From Gemmatimonadaceae bacterium (GTDB taxonomy: Bacteria; Gemmatimonadota; Gemmatimonadetes; Gemmatimonadales; Gemmatimonadaceae), in contig JADKJT010000030.1 in assembly GCA_016720905.1 (NCBI GenBank), positions 310,001 through 374,000 on the forward strand: a DNA stretch of 64,000 nucleotides, in the 5' to 3' direction. Positions 1 through 10,997 of this stretch are shown here, one piece after another. A model generated the notes under the pieces. The model had not been told where the DNA came from. It saw nothing but the letters and a program-made list of their open reading frames with translations, and did no database searches. The position numbers were made by a program, and so were the translations under genes. Each line of letters starts with the position of its first letter. The stretch's first letter is position 1.

Positions 1-145
1 CGCCGGTCTCTCCGCGGCGCTGTTCGTACTCCGGACGTTCGCTGTAACCGTACCCACCGAACACTTCGCCCCCGCGCATGTAGTCATGGCCATACCCTCT
101 GCCAATCGGGTAGCCGTCGGCTGTGCGCTTCTCCTGCTCGTGCAT
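1..145 (-). CDS. Hypothetical Gly/Tyr-rich protein, 5' part only (runs off the window)
   Basis: The minus-strand frame opens with ATG at 145. A strong GAGGAGG ribosome binding site lies 5 bases upstream of it. It encodes 48 codons before the window edge. The visible N-terminus (begins MHEQEKRTADGYP) is hydrophilic and rich in Gly, Tyr, Arg and Glu, with no signal peptide. I recognise no family from this piece. Similar Gly/Tyr/Arg-rich leaders occur in front of BON or stress-type domains in related bacteria, but nothing here proves that. It is divergent from typA. The start and strand are well supported by the Shine-Dalgarno sequence; the function is unknown. Confidence 0.55.
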   Translation of the reverse strand, partial: MHEQEKRTADGYPIGRGYGHDYMRGGEVFGGYGYSERPEYEQRRGETG

Positions 146-317
146 CAGAGCCTCCTCAAGCGGGTGTCCTGACACGGTACGAATATTTTCACGGGGAGGC
201 AAGCACGGCGAGGGCGAAAGCCGCTGTCCGTCCAACGGGTGACCGGCGTCACCGGTCGCGGTCACGTAACGGTTTCTGGGAAAAGCACTTAAGGCGCGGA
301 TCCAGAGCCCGGAGGCA

Positions 318-347
318 TTGAATACTGGTACTGGACTCCGCTATGTT
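318..347 (+). promoter_or_regulatory. Possible typA promoter (-35 TTGAAT, -10 TATGTT)
   Basis: TTGAAT at 318-323 and TATGTT at 342-347 are separated by 18 bases. The -10 box ends 8 bases before the typA ATG, which would give a leaderless or very short leader mRNA. Each box matches the sigma-70 consensus at 4 of 6 positions, so this is tentative. Confidence 0.3.
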
Positions 348-355
348 TTAAGGCT

Positions 356-2191
<1,836 letters not shown>

Positions 2192-2211
2192 CCGGTTGGC
2201 GGAAATTTGGT

Positions 2212-2252
2212 GGGACGCGCAATGGGCCAGCAGTTGCGTCCGGGCGCGTCCC
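2212..2252 (+). promoter_or_regulatory. Inverted repeat downstream of typA
   Basis: GGGACGCGC at 2212-2220 is perfectly complementary to GCGCGTCCC at 2244-2252, separated by 23 bases. It lies between the typA stop and the acidic gene. It could form an attenuator or processing stem. There is no T-run, so it is not a classical intrinsic terminator. Confidence 0.3.
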
Positions 2253-2365
2253 CTCCGATACTTGCCTCTGATTGCGTGACGCAGTGGTATGGTATGGCGT
2301 CATGCATCGGCCACCCGGACTCTCGCCGGGGGTCATCCATTCACATCGTGCAGGAGAATCGTCCC

Positions 2366-2671
<306 letters not shown>

Positions 2672-2707
2672 GTCGAGTGTGTGAGCCGTCGACGCCGTTG
2701 TCGGGCG

Positions 2708-2735
2708 TTGACGGTCAGGACGGGCTTGGTTTAAT
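2708..2735 (+). promoter_or_regulatory. Sigma-70-like promoter for tRNA-Ile
   Basis: TTGACG at 2708-2713 (5 of 6 to consensus), a 16-base spacer, then TTTAAT at 2730-2735 (5 of 6). It sits about 60 bases upstream of the tRNA-Ile gene and downstream of the acidic gene stop. It is the best canonical promoter I can see in the window. Confidence 0.6.
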
Positions 2736-2794
2736 TACTTGGCTCTGGTGGAACGCCACGGCCGTCGCAGGATGGCGCGCTGGGCGTTCCGGAC

Positions 2795-2868
<74 letters not shown>

Positions 2869-2886
2869 TGACATTGCGATAGCGTT

Positions 2887-2923
2887 GACGGGACCGTCTG
2901 GTGCGACGGTCCCGTCTCGTTTT
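2887..2923 (+). terminator. Intrinsic terminator of tRNA-Ile
   Basis: A perfect 12-bp stem, GACGGGACCGTC (2887-2898) and GACGGTCCCGTC (2905-2916), with a 6-base loop, followed by TCGTTTT. It begins 19 bases after the tRNA and before the next ATG, so it ends the tRNA transcript and argues against an upstream TTG start for the next gene. Confidence 0.85.
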
Positions 2924-2959
2924 GGGGCCCTCTTGGGCAACGACTTCTGTCCGCCGCCA

Positions 2960-4162
2960 ATGACTGGTTCCGTACCGCAGATCTTCGGCCCTGACTATCG
3001 CGCCTGGCAGCGTGGACGCGTCGTCGTTGGCGATCGCGCGTTTCATGTGGCCACCAAGCCCGGCCTATTTGCGCATGGCCACGAGGACCCGGCCACGCAA
3101 ATGCTGGCCGCTGAAGTGACCGAATGCGCCGGTCAGCGCGTGGTCTCCATGTCGTGCGGCAATGGTCTCGTCGGTGCCGTGGCCGCGGCCAGCGGCGCCT
3201 CGCAGGTCTGGATGACGGATCGCAACGCGCTCGCGATCGATGCGTCCCAACGCACGCTCAAGGCCAACGCGGTCAATGGAGCGGTGCGGATGGGACACGG
3301 CGCCGGACCACTGCCGCTCGACGTGATGGCTGATGTGGTGGCGATTCGCGTGGTGGCGGAGCGCATTCCCATGCTCATCCTGCTGCACGACGCGCTGCGC
3401 ATTCTTCGCCCGGGAGGGCGATGCCTCCTGGCCGGTGCCAATCACGAGGGCGCCAAATCGGCGGCGCGCCTGCTGGAGCGGTTGTTCGGCAACGCGAAAA
3501 CGCTGGCGCAGCATCGGGGTCACCGGTTGGTCGTGGCCACGCGACCGGCACAGCCTCCGGACATTTCCGACGAGTTGATTACGCCGTTCACCGACCCGCA
3601 CGTTTTTCGTGACGTTCCCGTTTCGCTGCGCGGCCGCGCGTTCACGCTCTCTACGCGTCCAGGCGTGTTCTCCTGGGAGCATCTGGATGAGGCGACCGAG
3701 GTGTTGGCCGGCTTGATCGACATCACGCCCGGCGAGCGCGTCCTCGATATCGGATGCGGCGCTGGCGCGCTGGGTGTGGTGGCCGCACACCTGTCCCACA
3801 CGGGAGTGGTCTGCCTGGTGGATGTGGACAGTGAAGCGGTGCGGTGCGCGACGCAGACACTGCACGCCGCAGGTGTCGCCAACGCCCGCGCGCTGGTGAG
3901 TGACGTCGCGTCAGCGGTGCGGGACGAGTCGTTCGATGTGGTGGTGGCGAATCCGCCGTTCCACGTGGGCACACAGGTCGATCTCGACGTGCCTCGTCAG
4001 TTCATCCGGGACGCATTTGATGTGCTGGTCCCCGGGGGGCGGGTGTTGCTGGTGGCCAATCGCACGCTGCCTTACGAAGCGATGCTGTCCGCGCAGTTTG
4101 GCGCCTATCGTTCGCTGTACGACGGACGTCGGTTCAAGGTGCTCTCGGCGCGCCGGGCGTAA
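2960..4162 (+). CDS. Tandem class I SAM methyltransferase, RsmC/RlmG-like
   Basis: A 400-residue protein with two Rossmann-type methyltransferase halves, the layout of the 16S/23S rRNA guanine-N2 methyltransferases RsmC and RlmG. The N-terminal half has a decayed SAM motif (MSCGNGLVGAVAA). The C-terminal half has a full motif I (VLDIGCGAGALGVVAA), an acidic motif II (CLVDVD) and the catalytic NPPFH motif typical of exocyclic-amine methyltransferases. ATG 2960 is chosen because the in-frame TTG at 2885 lies inside the tRNA terminator. Its 3' end overlaps the convergent RsuA gene by 29 bases. The enzyme class is clear; the exact rRNA target cannot be read from sequence. Confidence 0.82.
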   Translation: MTGSVPQIFGPDYRAWQRGRVVVGDRAFHVATKPGLFAHGHEDPATQMLAAEVTECAGQRVVSMSCGNGLVGAVAAASGASQVWMTDRNALAIDASQRTLKANAVNGAVRMGHGAGPLPLDVMADVVAIRVVAERIPMLILLHDALRILRPGGRCLLAGANHEGAKSAARLLERLFGNAKTLAQHRGHRLVVATRPAQPPDISDELITPFTDPHVFRDVPVSLRGRAFTLSTRPGVFSWEHLDEATEVLAGLIDITPGERVLDIGCGAGALGVVAAHLSHTGVVCLVDVDSEAVRCATQTLHAAGVANARALVSDVASAVRDESFDVVVANPPFHVGTQVDLDVPRQFIRDAFDVLVPGGRVLLVANRTLPYEAMLSAQFGAYRSLYDGRRFKVLSARRA

Positions 4163-4869
4163 CCGACGTCCGTAGCACGGCGCATTCGGCGGGCGTCAGC
4201 AGTCGCCATGACCCGATGGCCTGATCACCGAGCGAGAGCGGACCGACCTCGATGCGCTCCAGTGTGGTGACGTGGTTGCCGACCGCGGCAAACATGCGGC
4301 GCACTTGATGGTAGCGGCCCTCGTCGAGTGTCAGCTGCACGCAGCGGTCATCCAGCACGTCGAGTGCAACCGGCGCCAGCGGATCGGCTTCGGCGGCCAA
4401 CCGCAGGGTGCCGCTGGCAAAGCGTTCGCGCTCGTCGCCGCGCAAGGGCTCCGACAGTGTGGCTACATACACCTTGGACACATGCGAACGAGGTGACGTG
4501 AGACGATGATTGAGCGCGCCGTCATCGGTCAGCAGCAAGAGCCCTGACGTGTCGCGATCAAGCCGGCCAACCGGCGCCATCATCGGTGAGCGCAACCGGA
4601 ATCGCGCGGGGAGCAGATCGTATACGACGGGATTGGCCACATCGGTCGTCGAGCACACGTATCCCCACCGGTTTGTGCAACAGGACGACGGCAGCGGGTG
4701 GCGGATCCAGCGGCAGGCCATCCACCAACACGTCGTCGTGCCGGAAGGCGGCTTCGGCGCGCAAGACCGTGCCATGCGTATCCGTGACCCGTCGCTGCGT
4801 CATCAGGCGCGTGATGTCGCGACGGGTGCCGTAACCGAGATTGGCAAGGTGCTTCACAAGCTGGCTCAT
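4134..4869 (-). pseudogene. RsuA-family 16S rRNA pseudouridine synthase, one frameshift
   Basis: Two overlapping minus-strand frames make one RsuA/RluB/E/F-family protein. The first (4558-4869) holds an S4-like start (SQLVKHLANLGYGTRRDI) and runs to LLHKPVG. The second (from about 4665 to 4134) continues YVCSTTDVANPVVYDLLP, then the catalytic GRLDRDTSGLLLLTDDG with its active-site Asp, and EGRYHQVRRMFAAVG. Joined, they give about 245 residues, the normal family length. The break is at the GTGGGGATAC run near 4668: removing one G restores the frame. Start ATG is at 4869. The family acts on 16S/23S rRNA uridines. A sequencing error is likely; otherwise the gene is inactive. Confidence 0.85.
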
Positions 4870-4972
4870 CCCGGCGGATCATAGCACATCGACGACCACG
4901 GGTCACTTGCCCTCGCCAGCATGCCGGGCACCCGGACTTCCGGGCACCTGCGTCCTCAACGAGTATTGTCCC

Positions 4973-5944
4973 ATGCGACTCTCTCCGATGCGCCGCTCGT
5001 GTGCGGCGGCGATTTTGCTGTTCCTGGCGGCGGCCGGGCATTCGTTACCGCTCGCCGCGCAGGCCGCCGCGCGCACGGTGGCACACACCGACCGCCGCCT
5101 TCAGGCCAAGGTCGAGGCGTTGGTGCGGGGCTTCCATGGCGATGTCGGCGTCTACATAAAGCACCTTCGCACCGGGCGCACGGCGGCCGTCCACGCCGAC
5201 GAGCTGTTCCCGACGGCCAGCCTCATCAAGGTCCCCATCCTTCTGGGCACGTTCGACGCGATGCAGCGCGGCCAATTGTCGTACGACTCGCTGCTCACCT
5301 TTCGGGATTCGCTGGTCTACAGCCGTGATGACCTGTCCGGCAATCTGCGCGACTCCACCAAGGTGGCGCTGGCCAAGCTGACGCTGTTGATGATCTCACT
5401 CAGCGACAATACCGCGTCGCTGTGGCTGCAGGGATTGGTGGGCGGCGCGACCATCAATGCGTGGCTGCACGATCACGGATTCGATTCCACGCGCGTCAAT
5501 TCGCGAGTTCCGGGGCGGGAGGCCGCCCGCACGCAGTTTGGCTGGGGGCAAACGACGCCTCGCGAATTGGCGGGAATGCTCACCATGATTCGCGAAGGCC
5601 GCGCCGTTGACGTGGCCGCGAGTGAGGCCATGTACCGCACGCTCACGCGCAGCTACTGGAACGGTGAAGCGCTGTCGCAGGTGCCGCCGTGGGTGCAGGT
5701 CGCGTCCAAGCAGGGCATGGTCAACAAGTCGCGGTCGGAGGTCGTGCTGGTGAATGCCCCGTCGGGCGACTACGTGTTCGCCATCGCCACACGAAACCAG
5801 CAGGACTCAAGCTGGACCAACGACAACGAAGGCTACGTGGTGATTCGAAAACTGTCCGCGATGCTGTGGAAGGAATTCGAACCCCGACATCCGTACACGC
5901 CGCCGCCAACAGCCAAACGCTTTCTGCCGCCTGAAGAACCTTAG
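4973..5944 (+). CDS. Secreted class A beta-lactamase-like serine hydrolase
   Basis: 323 residues from ATG 4973. Upstream in-frame codons give a non-secretory leader over the divergent gene, so they are rejected. A signal peptide (residues 6-31, hydrophobic AAAILLFLAAAG, ending LAAQA) sends it to the periplasm. The penicillin-interacting fold is shown by S83-LIK (SxxK), SDN at 144-146 and a TTP motif after an omega-loop-like stretch. The third box reads K-Q-G rather than K-T/S-G. The altered third box and the atypical omega loop make true beta-lactamase activity uncertain. A D-Ala-D-Ala peptidase or esterase role is equally possible. It ends convergently, overlapping the SIMPL gene by 4 bases. 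Confidence 0.8.
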   Translation: MRLSPMRRSCAAAILLFLAAAGHSLPLAAQAAARTVAHTDRRLQAKVEALVRGFHGDVGVYIKHLRTGRTAAVHADELFPTASLIKVPILLGTFDAMQRGQLSYDSLLTFRDSLVYSRDDLSGNLRDSTKVALAKLTLLMISLSDNTASLWLQGLVGGATINAWLHDHGFDSTRVNSRVPGREAARTQFGWGQTTPRELAGMLTMIREGRAVDVAASEAMYRTLTRSYWNGEALSQVPPWVQVASKQGMVNKSRSEVVLVNAPSGDYVFAIATRNQQDSSWTNDNEGYVVIRKLSAMLWKEFEPRHPYTPPPTAKRFLPPEEP

Positions 5945-6684
5945 TTCAGCCCGTAGGTGACCGTCGTGACCACGCGTACGCGCTTGACCACCTGACTCTC
6001 TTCACTGATGCCGGCCGCCTGATCGCGCGGCAGAATCTCGAAGACGCCCTGGCTGCCGGTGCGAATCCCGGACAGCGTGCTCTTCGAATCACGCGCAAAC
6101 TGCTCGGCACCTTCGCGCGCCCGCGCCGTGGCCTCGGCAATCATCGGCGGCTTGAGATCGTTCAGTTTGGTGAACACGAAGGTGGGGCCGCCCGTGCCGT
6201 ACTCCTGTCCCGACGACAACACGACGCCATTGCGCACGAGTTCCGGCACGCGCTGACTGGCCGCTTGCACGACGTCCACTCTCGTCGAGCGGACCACCAG
6301 CGTCTGGCGGATGATGTATCGGCTGCTGTTCTGGTACCCGCCTGACGCGCGCTGATCCTGCACCGAGAACTCCTGCAACGTGATCTCGGTCCCGGCAGAA
6401 TCGACACCGGTCTCTTTCAGAAATGTGCGAACCAGTTGGACGCTGCGCTCAAGCGAGGCGTTGGCGCGTGACAGGTCATCATCGGTGGCGACCAGACGCA
6501 ACGGCCAGATGGCCAGGTCGGCCTTGGCCTCACGCTCCGCAACGCCGCGCACGGTCACGGTGCGATCGCCGGTGCGCATGCGCGCCACCCCGGCGCCTGC
6601 CAGATATCCGCCAGCGGCTATACCGAGCGCGAGCACGACTGCACCCACGGTGAGGGTGCGCGGCGACCAGGAAGCGTCAGTCAT
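5941..6684 (-). CDS. SIMPL-domain (DUF541) protein
   Basis: 247 residues. An N-terminal membrane anchor or uncleaved signal (VGAVVLALGIAAGGYLAGAG, about residues 12-31) is followed by a SIMPL/DUF541 domain: TVTVRGVAEREAKADLAIWPL opens it and VVTTVTYGLN closes it. E. coli YggE and mammalian SIMPL belong to the family; roles in oxidative stress have been reported, but no enzymatic activity is known. It is probably periplasmic and membrane-attached. The start ATG at 6684 is clear. The nearest upstream gene on this strand begins at 7661, so co-transcription is possible but not shown. Confidence 0.82.
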   Translation of the reverse strand: MTDASWSPRTLTVGAVVLALGIAAGGYLAGAGVARMRTGDRTVTVRGVAEREAKADLAIWPLRLVATDDDLSRANASLERSVQLVRTFLKETGVDSAGTEITLQEFSVQDQRASGGYQNSSRYIIRQTLVVRSTRVDVVQAASQRVPELVRNGVVLSSGQEYGTGGPTFVFTKLNDLKPPMIAEATARAREGAEQFARDSKSTLSGIRTGSQGVFEILPRDQAAGISEESQVVKRVRVVTTVTYGLN

Positions 6685-6743
6685 GATGGATTACCGGTGA
6701 ATGGATTCGACTGCAAACGTCAACAGTGACAGGCGGACGTCGG

Positions 6744-7661
6744 TTATCGGGGAGTGACGGGCGCACTGGTGACCCACGCGGTCCACCAGATATCACGCAG
6801 CATCTCCGCCCCGGCCGCCAGGCGCGCCGAGGCGAATGCCTTTTGCTCCGGCGTACTGGTTTCGGGCTGGAAGGGCGAGGCCCTGTCCAATTCGTACAGG
6901 CGGTCGAGTTGCCCGAAACTGGTTGTCAGATACGTCACGATCGCCTCGCGCAAGTTGGGTAGGACGCGCGCGTCGTGGCTCATGCCGGCAAGCACGTCGG
7001 GAAGCTTGATGTGCGCTTGCACAAATGCCGATTCGAAGCGCGAATGAAACCGGTTGTCGCTGGTATAACCTTTCGGATTCTCGCCAACCCAACCGTTGTG
7101 ATGTTTGGTGGTATGATGCGGGTTCGAGCCGTCGGCGACGTAGTGCCCGAGTATGCCAGCATCATCGATGATGCGCGACTCGATCCAGGCGCGCGTGGTC
7201 GAATCGGGTGCGATGCGCCACAAACGGAAATCCCCACGCAGTTGCTGCGCCAGTTCCAGCATCTCGAACGGCAACAGGCCCATCGTGCTGGCGGCTGCGC
7301 CGGCCTGCCGCAGCGTATCGGCGTAGCCGAATCGGTTGGGCGCGGCGAGCGCCGCCGCAAGGACGGACGGCGCCACCAGATCCATGTCGATGTAATGCTC
7401 AGGCGACGTCCCGCCTTCCAATGCCGGATCGAGAGTGCGCTCGGCGCGGTCTTTCCAGCGGTCAGGTTCGGGATTCAGATAGGCGAGTTGCTGACTGGCC
7501 GCACGAAAGAACTGCGGCATCTCCTCAGGCAATCGTTGGGCGGCCGCCAGCCCGGTGAGCCGATGTCCAACGTCGCCCCATGCGGCAAGGTTGGAGGGCA
7601 GCACGACGCAGGCGACGGCCAACACGGCGCGGGTGATTGAGCGGGCAGGGAATTGGCGCAT
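6744..7661 (-). CDS. Secreted trinuclear-zinc hydrolase, S1/P1 nuclease / phospholipase C superfamily
   Basis: 305 residues with a signal peptide ending LAA-W28. Mature Trp1 followed by GDVGH puts a His at mature position 6, exactly the W1/H6 zinc-ligand spacing of P1 nuclease. Further ligands fit: HYIDMD near residue 88, then GHYVADGSNPHH, which gives the H-x3-D-x5-H set, and FHSRFE, an H-x3-E pair as in Bacillus phospholipase C rather than the H-x3-D of P1. So this is a zinc-dependent hydrolase that needs signal-peptide cleavage to expose its Trp ligand. The substrate (single-stranded nucleic acid or phospholipid) cannot be decided from the sequence. Confidence 0.78.
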   Translation of the reverse strand: MRQFPARSITRAVLAVACVVLPSNLAAWGDVGHRLTGLAAAQRLPEEMPQFFRAASQQLAYLNPEPDRWKDRAERTLDPALEGGTSPEHYIDMDLVAPSVLAAALAAPNRFGYADTLRQAGAAASTMGLLPFEMLELAQQLRGDFRLWRIAPDSTTRAWIESRIIDDAGILGHYVADGSNPHHTTKHHNGWVGENPKGYTSDNRFHSRFESAFVQAHIKLPDVLAGMSHDARVLPNLREAIVTYLTTSFGQLDRLYELDRASPFQPETSTPEQKAFASARLAAGAEMLRDIWWTAWVTSAPVTPR

Positions 7662-7686
7662 GCCGAAACCTACCCCAAAACCCCTG

Positions 7687-8832
7687 TCATTCCACCGGCA
7701 GCCGGATCTCGACGCGGCAGCCGCCCGCCGCGTGATTGCTCATCACGAATGCATATCGGTCACCGTAGAGCATGGTGAGCCGGGAGCGCGTATTGGTGAG
7801 GCCGATTCCGAGGCCATCCACCGTCTGCGGGCGCACGGCCAGAAATCGTCCACTGGTGGTGATCAGTCCGTCGAGGCCCTTGCCATTGTCCTCCACCACC
7901 AGCAGCAGTGTGTCCCCGGAGCGGGTGACCGAAATCGTGATGGATTGGTCGGGATGGCCGGGGGCGAGTCCATGCTTGAGGGCGTTCTCCACCAACGGTT
8001 GCAGCAGAAAACTCGGCACATCGACATCAACCGCCGACGAGTCCACCTCGATGTCGACATCCAGTCCCGCGCCGTAGCGCACGCGCGCGATTTGCAGGTA
8101 CAGCTCGACCAGCTCGATTTCCTGCCACAGCGGAATCGTCGAGGACGCGGCGCTGCGCAACGACAGTCGCAGGAGGTCGGCCACCCGCGTCAGCGTGCGT
8201 TGTGCCTCGCGCACGTCCTGCTCCATCAATTCCGCCACGGAGTTCAGCGCGTTGAACAGGAAATGCGGATTGAGTTGCATGCGCAACGCATCGAGCTGTG
8301 TGCGCGCCAGTTTCTGTTCGAGCACGGCCGCCGCCCGATCACGCTCCCGGAAGCGTCGGACGAACTCCACCATATAGGCAGCGCCAAGCACGGCCCAGTA
8401 CAGCACAACCTGAAAGTCCAGATGATTGACGAGCACGATGCGGACGGCGAAGGCATAGCTCGTCACCTGCCCGATGGTACCAAACACATGGTCGAACCAG
8501 GCCAGCACCAGCACGTTGATGGCACAGACGATTGCGGTGGCCAGCACGTGCACACCAACCCAGGTGCCCAGTTTTCCCGCCCCCAGTCGCACGCGGTCGA
8601 CCAACGTGAGGATGGCCTGCGACCAGCCGCCCCAGATTAGCCAGGCGCCACCCTGCCACACCAGCGCACGGCCAAAACCGTAGTGCGTTCCCGAGGCATC
8701 GCCCACCACAGTGAGCTGCAGCGCGGCCAGCGCCGCCGGCACGAGCCAGACCACGGCGAACATCCATCGCGTCAGACTGCGCAGCCGTTGGCCTTCATCG
8801 GCGATCGTCAGGGATTGGGACGAAGCAACCAT
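7687..8832 (-). CDS. LytS-family sensor histidine kinase
   Basis: 381 residues from ATG 8832, which has AAGG just upstream; a longer frame to 8958 adds a non-conserved leader. Membrane segments occupy about residues 22-160 (for example MFAVVWLVPAALAALQLTVV). The HisKA_7TM/LytS-type His_kinase domain follows, with the phosphoacceptor His in MQLNPHFLFNALNSV. The HATPase_c region has FLLQPLVENALKHG and LLLVVEDNGKGL. These kinases signal to LytTR response regulators. One lies divergently only 209 bp away, so the pair is almost certainly cognate. The ligand is unknown. Confidence 0.9.
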   Translation of the reverse strand: MVASSQSLTIADEGQRLRSLTRWMFAVVWLVPAALAALQLTVVGDASGTHYGFGRALVWQGGAWLIWGGWSQAILTLVDRVRLGAGKLGTWVGVHVLATAIVCAINVLVLAWFDHVFGTIGQVTSYAFAVRIVLVNHLDFQVVLYWAVLGAAYMVEFVRRFRERDRAAAVLEQKLARTQLDALRMQLNPHFLFNALNSVAELMEQDVREAQRTLTRVADLLRLSLRSAASSTIPLWQEIELVELYLQIARVRYGAGLDVDIEVDSSAVDVDVPSFLLQPLVENALKHGLAPGHPDQSITISVTRSGDTLLLVVEDNGKGLDGLITTSGRFLAVRPQTVDGLGIGLTNTRSRLTMLYGDRYAFVMSNHAAGGCRVEIRLPVE

Positions 8833-9041
8833 TGGAGCCTTGAAAGGCGTCTTAGGTGAGACGGGGTGCAATCCCCGGGGGATTGTCGGAAACGCGTGCC
8901 GGACAACTGGATTGAAACTACCGGTCCGCGCGTCGTGTACGAAGAACATGACCTGCAACGATTGCGTGCCGTCTCACGTAGTTTGTCTCGATTCAACCTG
9001 CGCGAATGCCGCGCACACTGCGAGTCTCCGGAGGGGCCATC
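8833..9041. promoter_or_regulatory. Divergent control region of the kinase/regulator pair
   Basis: A 209-bp intergenic region between two divergent signalling genes. It contains an inverted pair, GTGAGACGG near 8853-8861 and CCGTCTCAC near 8970-8978, which could bind a dimeric regulator. I see no clear LytTR direct repeat. A GGAGGGG ribosome binding site at about 9030-9036 precedes the regulator GTG. Confidence 0.4.
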
Positions 9042-9880
9042 GTGCGAGTATTGATCGTAGATGACGGGCGCTGGCGCGCCAACGCGTGAGGCGCCTGCTG
9101 CAGAACGAAAGTGATGTCGAGATCATCGGGGAGGCGGAGACCGGCCGCGATGCGATCCGTATGATCACCGAGACGCATCCCGATCTCGTCTGCCTGGATG
9201 TGCAGATGCCCGAATTGGACGGATTCGGCGTGCTGGCCGAACTCGATGGCGAGACCATGCCGATGATCCTGTTCGTGACCGCGTACGATGAGCATGCGCA
9301 ACGCGCGTTCGATGTCCACGCGGTGGATTACGTGCTCAAACCAGTGGATGCTGATCGGTTTCGCGCGGCCTTCGAGCGCGCGCGAACGCAGCGGGCCCAT
9401 GCGGTCGCGGCCGAACGTCTGGGCGAATTGCTGGCCACGGTGCGTCGCCTGGCCGACGGGAATGGCGTTCCGGAACGCGGTGACGCCGCGGCTGCATCGG
9501 CGGGCCATCAGACCAACGCCGTCGCGGGCAGTCCCGGCAGCAACGGTCACTTTGCCAGTCGTATCCTGGTAAAGCAGGATGGTCGCATGTTCTTTGTAAA
9601 GACGACGGAAATCGATTGGATCGAGGCGGACCGCAACTACGTACGTCTGCATGTCGGCAAGGTCGCCCATACCATCCGGGACCGCATCAGCCACCTGGAG
9701 GAGACGCTCGATCCACGATTGTTCGCGCGCATTCACCGGTCGACGATTGTGAACCTGAATCGCGTTCGCGAAATGCAGCAGTGGTTCTCGGGAGACTACG
9801 TGGTGATTCTGGAAGACGGCACCCGGTTGCGACTCAGTCGGCACTATCGCGATCGGGTGGAGAAGCAGGTCGGCGTCTGA
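9042..9880 (+). CDS. LytTR-family response regulator (one-base deletion near the start)
   Basis: The receiver domain should begin at GTG 9042 (VRVLIVDD), just after GGAGGGG. After eight codons the frame breaks: GATGACGGGCGCTG needs one extra base near 9068 (as GAC GAG GCG CTG) to continue as ALARQRVRRLLQ. The downstream frame is open from 9086 to 9880 (264 codons). It holds the phospho-Asp in PDLVCLDVQMPELDGFG, the Lys of YVLKPVD, a linker, and a C-terminal LytTR DNA-binding domain (about the last 105 residues, RILVKQDGRMFFV to SRHYRDRVEKQ). It is the partner of the divergent LytS-type kinase. Without the missing base the conserved acidic Asp pair would be lost, so a sequence error is likely. 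Confidence 0.85.
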
Positions 9881-9932
9881 CGCCGTCGGGGCCGACGCAC
9901 GTGGAGGCGTTCGCAGTCTGGTAGTATTCAGT

Positions 9933-10889
9933 ATGCGTGCAGAACAGGGTGCTCCCGGCACGGCCAATGCGAGTTGGCAGTCCCGATTCGTCTCGGCGGT
10001 GATTCGCGCATACATGCGACCGCATGTGTTGAAGCCGATCGATCCGCTCTGGGTGCGGCGGCGCATGGGGCGACAGCAGATGCCCCGCGATGTCATGGTT
10101 CGCTCCACCGGCGTGCAGGTCGTCGCCGCTCCGCCATCGGGCGACTGGCGGGGCGGTGAAATCGTCTCGTGGCCGCACGCCAGGAGTGACGGGCCGGTCC
10201 TGCTGTATCTGCACGGCGGTGGCTATCTGGCGGGATCACCGGAAACGCATCGACCGCTGGTCGCGTCGCTGGTGCGACGGCTGGAGGGCGCGGCATTCGT
10301 GCCCGACTATCGCCTGGCACCGGAGCATCCGTATCCGGCCGCACTGGATGATGCCCGGGCCGCGTACGGCCACCTCCTGTCGTTGGGCATCGCCCCCGCG
10401 CGTATTGTGATTGCCGGGGACTCGGCCGGCGGCGGACTCGCCCTCGCGCTTACGCTGGCGCTGCGCGACACGCACGCGCCCTTGCCGGCCGCCGTGGTCA
10501 CCTTCAGCCCGTGGACGGATCTCGCCGCGACCGGCCGGTCGATCGAGGAGAACACGGATCGCTGCGCGATGTTTGCCGGCATCACGATTCATCGCGCGGC
10601 CACGTTCTATCTCGGCGCATCGAATCCGCGGCTGCCCTACATCTCACCGCTGTACGGCGAGTTTGCGGGCATGCCGCCGCTGCTCGTGCACGCCAGCGAA
10701 GATGAAGTCCTGCGCGACGACGCCGTGCGTGTGGCCGAGCGGGCGCGGGCAGCCGGCGTCGACGTCGAACTGCGACTGTGGCAGCGCGTGCCGCACGTGT
10801 GGCAGTTCTTCCCGGCGGTCCTTCCCGAAGCGGCGGAATCCCTGACGGACACCGTGCGCTTTATCACGGACCGTGTCAGGGGCGGGTGA
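9933..10889 (+). CDS. Alpha/beta hydrolase, hormone-sensitive-lipase family esterase
   Basis: 318 residues. Family IV (bHSL) hallmarks are present: the oxyanion-hole motif YLHGGGYLAG (about 90-99), nucleophile elbow GDSAGGG (about 162-168), catalytic Asp in HASEDEVLRDD and His in RVPHVWQ. There is no signal peptide, so it is cytoplasmic. The family hydrolyses short-chain acyl esters; the natural substrate is unknown. It is alone between the response regulator and a small hypothetical. Confidence 0.9.
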   Translation: MRAEQGAPGTANASWQSRFVSAVIRAYMRPHVLKPIDPLWVRRRMGRQQMPRDVMVRSTGVQVVAAPPSGDWRGGEIVSWPHARSDGPVLLYLHGGGYLAGSPETHRPLVASLVRRLEGAAFVPDYRLAPEHPYPAALDDARAAYGHLLSLGIAPARIVIAGDSAGGGLALALTLALRDTHAPLPAAVVTFSPWTDLAATGRSIEENTDRCAMFAGITIHRAATFYLGASNPRLPYISPLYGEFAGMPPLLVHASEDEVLRDDAVRVAERARAAGVDVELRLWQRVPHVWQFFPAVLPEAAESLTDTVRFITDRVRGG

Positions 10890-10997
10890 TATCGACGTCC
10901 CGAATCGCCCCGCGCCGGATCGCGATTGAATGCTGCGCGCCGGACACGTGACGAATCGTGACGCCCTCATCGACAAGGCGTCCACAGGGCAACGATC

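Noticed and set aside
2885..2959. TTG start 25 codons upstream for the tandem methyltransferase
   Set aside because: It lies inside the intrinsic terminator of tRNA-Ile, so it would not be on the methyltransferase transcript.
4134..4869. Programmed frameshifting in the RsuA gene and others
   Set aside because: No slippery heptamer with a stimulatory structure was seen, families affected do not use frameshifting, and most breaks are one-base changes in ordinary contexts.
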